Source of the DNA: Rhizobium sp. L1K21
GTDB lineage: Bacteria; Pseudomonadota; Alphaproteobacteria; Rhizobiales; Rhizobiaceae
NCBI RefSeq assembly: GCF_024055895.1
Contig: NZ_JAMXLE010000004.1
Location: 62,001 to 126,000 of the forward strand
Direction: 5' to 3'
Length of the DNA stretch: 64,000 nt
Below, one piece after another: positions 62,218 to 64,000 of this stretch. Both the position numbers and the translations under genes were made by a program. The notes below the pieces were generated by a model. That model did no database searches. It was not told the DNA's origin and saw nothing but the letters and a program-made list of their open reading frames with translations. Position 1 is the first letter of the stretch, and each line of letters begins with the position of its first letter.

Positions 62218-63534
62218 TTACTTGAATTCCGGATAGGCTTCGACACCGATTTCCGTCTTGTCGAGGCCCAGCATTTCTTCTTCTTCCGACACGCGAATAC
62301 CCAGAATGAGCTTCAGAACAAACCAGATAACCAGCGATACGATGAAGGTGAATGCACCGATGGAAACGATACCGATGATCTGCGTACCGAATGTGCCGGA
62401 ACCAGATGCCGGCGTGATGAATGTACCCCAGATACCGGCAACAAGGTGAACCGGGATCGCACCGACAACGTCATCGATTTTCAGCTTGTCGAGAAGCGGA
62501 ACAACGACAACAACGATGATACCGCCAACGCCACCGATGAGGATGGCACCGAATGCGCTTGGAGCAAGCGGTTCGGCGGTGATGGATACCAGACCGGCAA
62601 GCGCGCCGTTCAAGACCATCGTAACGTCAACCTTCTTGTAGATGATCTGCATGAGGATCATGACGACAACGGCACCGGAAGCCGCGGCAAGGTTGGTGTT
62701 GGCAAAGATGCGGGATACGTCGCCTGCATCGGCGATCGAGCCGAGTGCGAGCTGGGAACCGCCGTTGAAGCCGAACCAGCCGAGCCACAGGATGAAGGTA
62801 CCGAGAACGGCCAGCGGAATGTTGGAACCCGGCATCGGCGTAACCGAACCATCAGAACCATATTTACCCTTGCGCGAACCGAGAACGATGGCGCCTGCCA
62901 GAGCAGCCCAGCCGCCGACGGAGTGAACGAGGGTCGAACCGGCGAAGTCGGAGAAGCCCATTTCAGAGAGCCAGCCGCCGCCCCACTGCCAGGAGCCTGT
63001 GATCGGATAAAGAATGCCGGTCAGGATGACGGTGAAGAACATGAAAGGCCAGAGTTTGATGCGCTCAGCCAGCGTACCCGAAACGATCGAAGCCGTTGTT
63101 GCGCAGAACACCATCTGGAAGAACCAGTCGGAGGCAACGGAATAGCCGGCATCGCCGGTGTCAGCGCCCGGAGCCGGGAAGTTATAGGGGCCGAAGGAGC
63201 CGAAGAAGCCGCCGTCAACGCCCGTATACATGAGGTTATAACCGGTGACCCAGAACATCAGTCCGCCCACGGCATAGATCGCGACGTTCTTGAGGCCCTG
63301 CATGGATACGTTCTTGGAGCGGACGAGGCCCATTTCCAGCATGGCGAAACCAGCTGCCATCCACATCACGAGGAAGCCCATGACGAGGAAGAGAACCGTG
63401 TTGAAAATTTTCACGACTTCTTCGTTGACCGCCGCAGGCGCTGCCGGTGTTGCATCCTGCGCCAAGGCAGGAAGCGCGAGTGCAGCGGCTGCAATCAGAC
63501 CGGTGCCAGCAATAAGTTTGAAATTCTTTATCAT
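62218..63534 (-). CDS. amtB: Ammonium transporter family protein (copy 2, divergent)
   Basis: 438 residues with a signal-like start (ending LALPALAQDA) and about eleven helices. It is clearly a paralogue rather than a copy of amtB 1: FNTVLFLVMGFLVMWMAAGFAMLEMGLVRSKN, the pore histidines in FAGSTLVHSVGG and GAIPVHLVAGIWG, and a W-rich SWQWGGGWLSEMGFSDF segment. The extended insertion suggests another subtype of the Amt family. It lies 18 bases after glnK copy 2. Confidence 0.92.
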   Translation of the reverse strand: MIKNFKLIAGTGLIAAAALALPALAQDATPAAPAAVNEEVVKIFNTVLFLVMGFLVMWMAAGFAMLEMGLVRSKNVSMQGLKNVAIYAVGGLMFWVTGYNLMYTGVDGGFFGSFGPYNFPAPGADTGDAGYSVASDWFFQMVFCATTASIVSGTLAERIKLWPFMFFTVILTGILYPITGSWQWGGGWLSEMGFSDFAGSTLVHSVGGWAALAGAIVLGSRKGKYGSDGSVTPMPGSNIPLAVLGTFILWLGWFGFNGGSQLALGSIADAGDVSRIFANTNLAAASGAVVVMILMQIIYKKVDVTMVLNGALAGLVSITAEPLAPSAFGAILIGGVGGIIVVVVVPLLDKLKIDDVVGAIPVHLVAGIWGTFITPASGSGTFGTQIIGIVSIGAFTFIVSLVIWFVLKLILGIRVSEEEEMLGLDKTEIGVEAYPEFK

Positions 63535-63552
63535 TTGTCTCCCCTAATGCCT

Positions 63553-63906
<354 letters not shown>

Positions 63907-64000
63907 TTATGAATGTGTAAGCCCCCCAAACAGAGGACAACGACTCTCCTTGCTGCTGATGTGCGCTGCACTCAGCCGCCGAGCCTCAACATTCAAGTGG

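Overview
The window reads as a core chromosomal segment of an alphaproteobacterium of the order Hyphomicrobiales (Rhizobiales). It is most like Brucella/Ochrobactrum and relatives. The evidence is the alphaproteobacterial gene order trpF-trpB-trpA-accD-folC, maf-aroE-coaE-dnaQ-secB, hemE-hemJ-rho-mnmE-mnmG-rsmG-parA-parB-holA-lptE-leuS and DUF1674/htpX/rsmB/heparinase/purH. Lineage-typical proteins agree: Tim44-like, TrcR/DUF1013, DUF2852, DUF1674, large NAD-glutamate dehydrogenase. The genus is inferred, not proven. I see no rRNA, tRNA, CRISPR array, insertion sequence or prophage.

Layout. 1-7.3 kb: the 3' end of addA, trxA, then the minus-strand trpFBA-accD-folC operon and a YgjP-like metallopeptidase. 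7.4-12 kb: a DUF2852 membrane protein, an intracellular PHB depolymerase and gyrB. 12-15 kb: a compact minus-strand cluster of Tim44-like protein, MltA, Smr protein and XRE regulator, all touching or overlapping. 15-18.9 kb: fxsA and secB on plus, then maf-aroE-coaE-dnaQ on minus. 18.95-19.49 kb: a gene-free stretch with DnaA boxes, two TTAA-N7-TTAA CtrA-type boxes, inverted repeats and an AT-rich end beside hemE. I read this as the probable chromosomal oriC. Genes next to it mostly point away on both sides.

19.5-28.2 kb: hemE, hemJ, rho, mnmE, mnmG, rsmG, parA, parB on plus. 28.3-32.5 kb: leuS-lptE-holA on minus. 32.6-38.2 kb: YggS, a PrpE-type acyl-CoA synthetase, the cell-cycle regulator TrcR and acsA. 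38.3-39.4 kb: a small secreted Excalibur-like protein, a secreted SNase-like nuclease and a DUF1674 protein. 39.5-45.4 kb: htpX, rsmB, heparinase-like, purH. 45.5-51.7 kb: NAD-GDH and a UMF1/Atg22-like transporter. 51.9-53.5 kb: pyridoxal kinase and beta-carbonic anhydrase. 53.6-60.1 kb: a lytic transglycosylase, asd, xthA, lolA, ftsK. 60.3-64 kb: two successive glnK-amtB pairs.

Most of the window is housekeeping, and I do not see an obvious new defence or biosynthetic island. The points most worth checking are the putative oriC, strong parS-like sites embedded in aroE and rsmG plus a third near purH, a possible Thr/Lys-rich leader ORF in the roughly 240-nt asd leader, loss of three of the four zinc-ribbon cysteines of AccD, a dyad upstream of acsA, interlocked inverted repeats over the nuclease start, and the twin glnK-amtB loci with near-identical PII proteins but divergent transporters.
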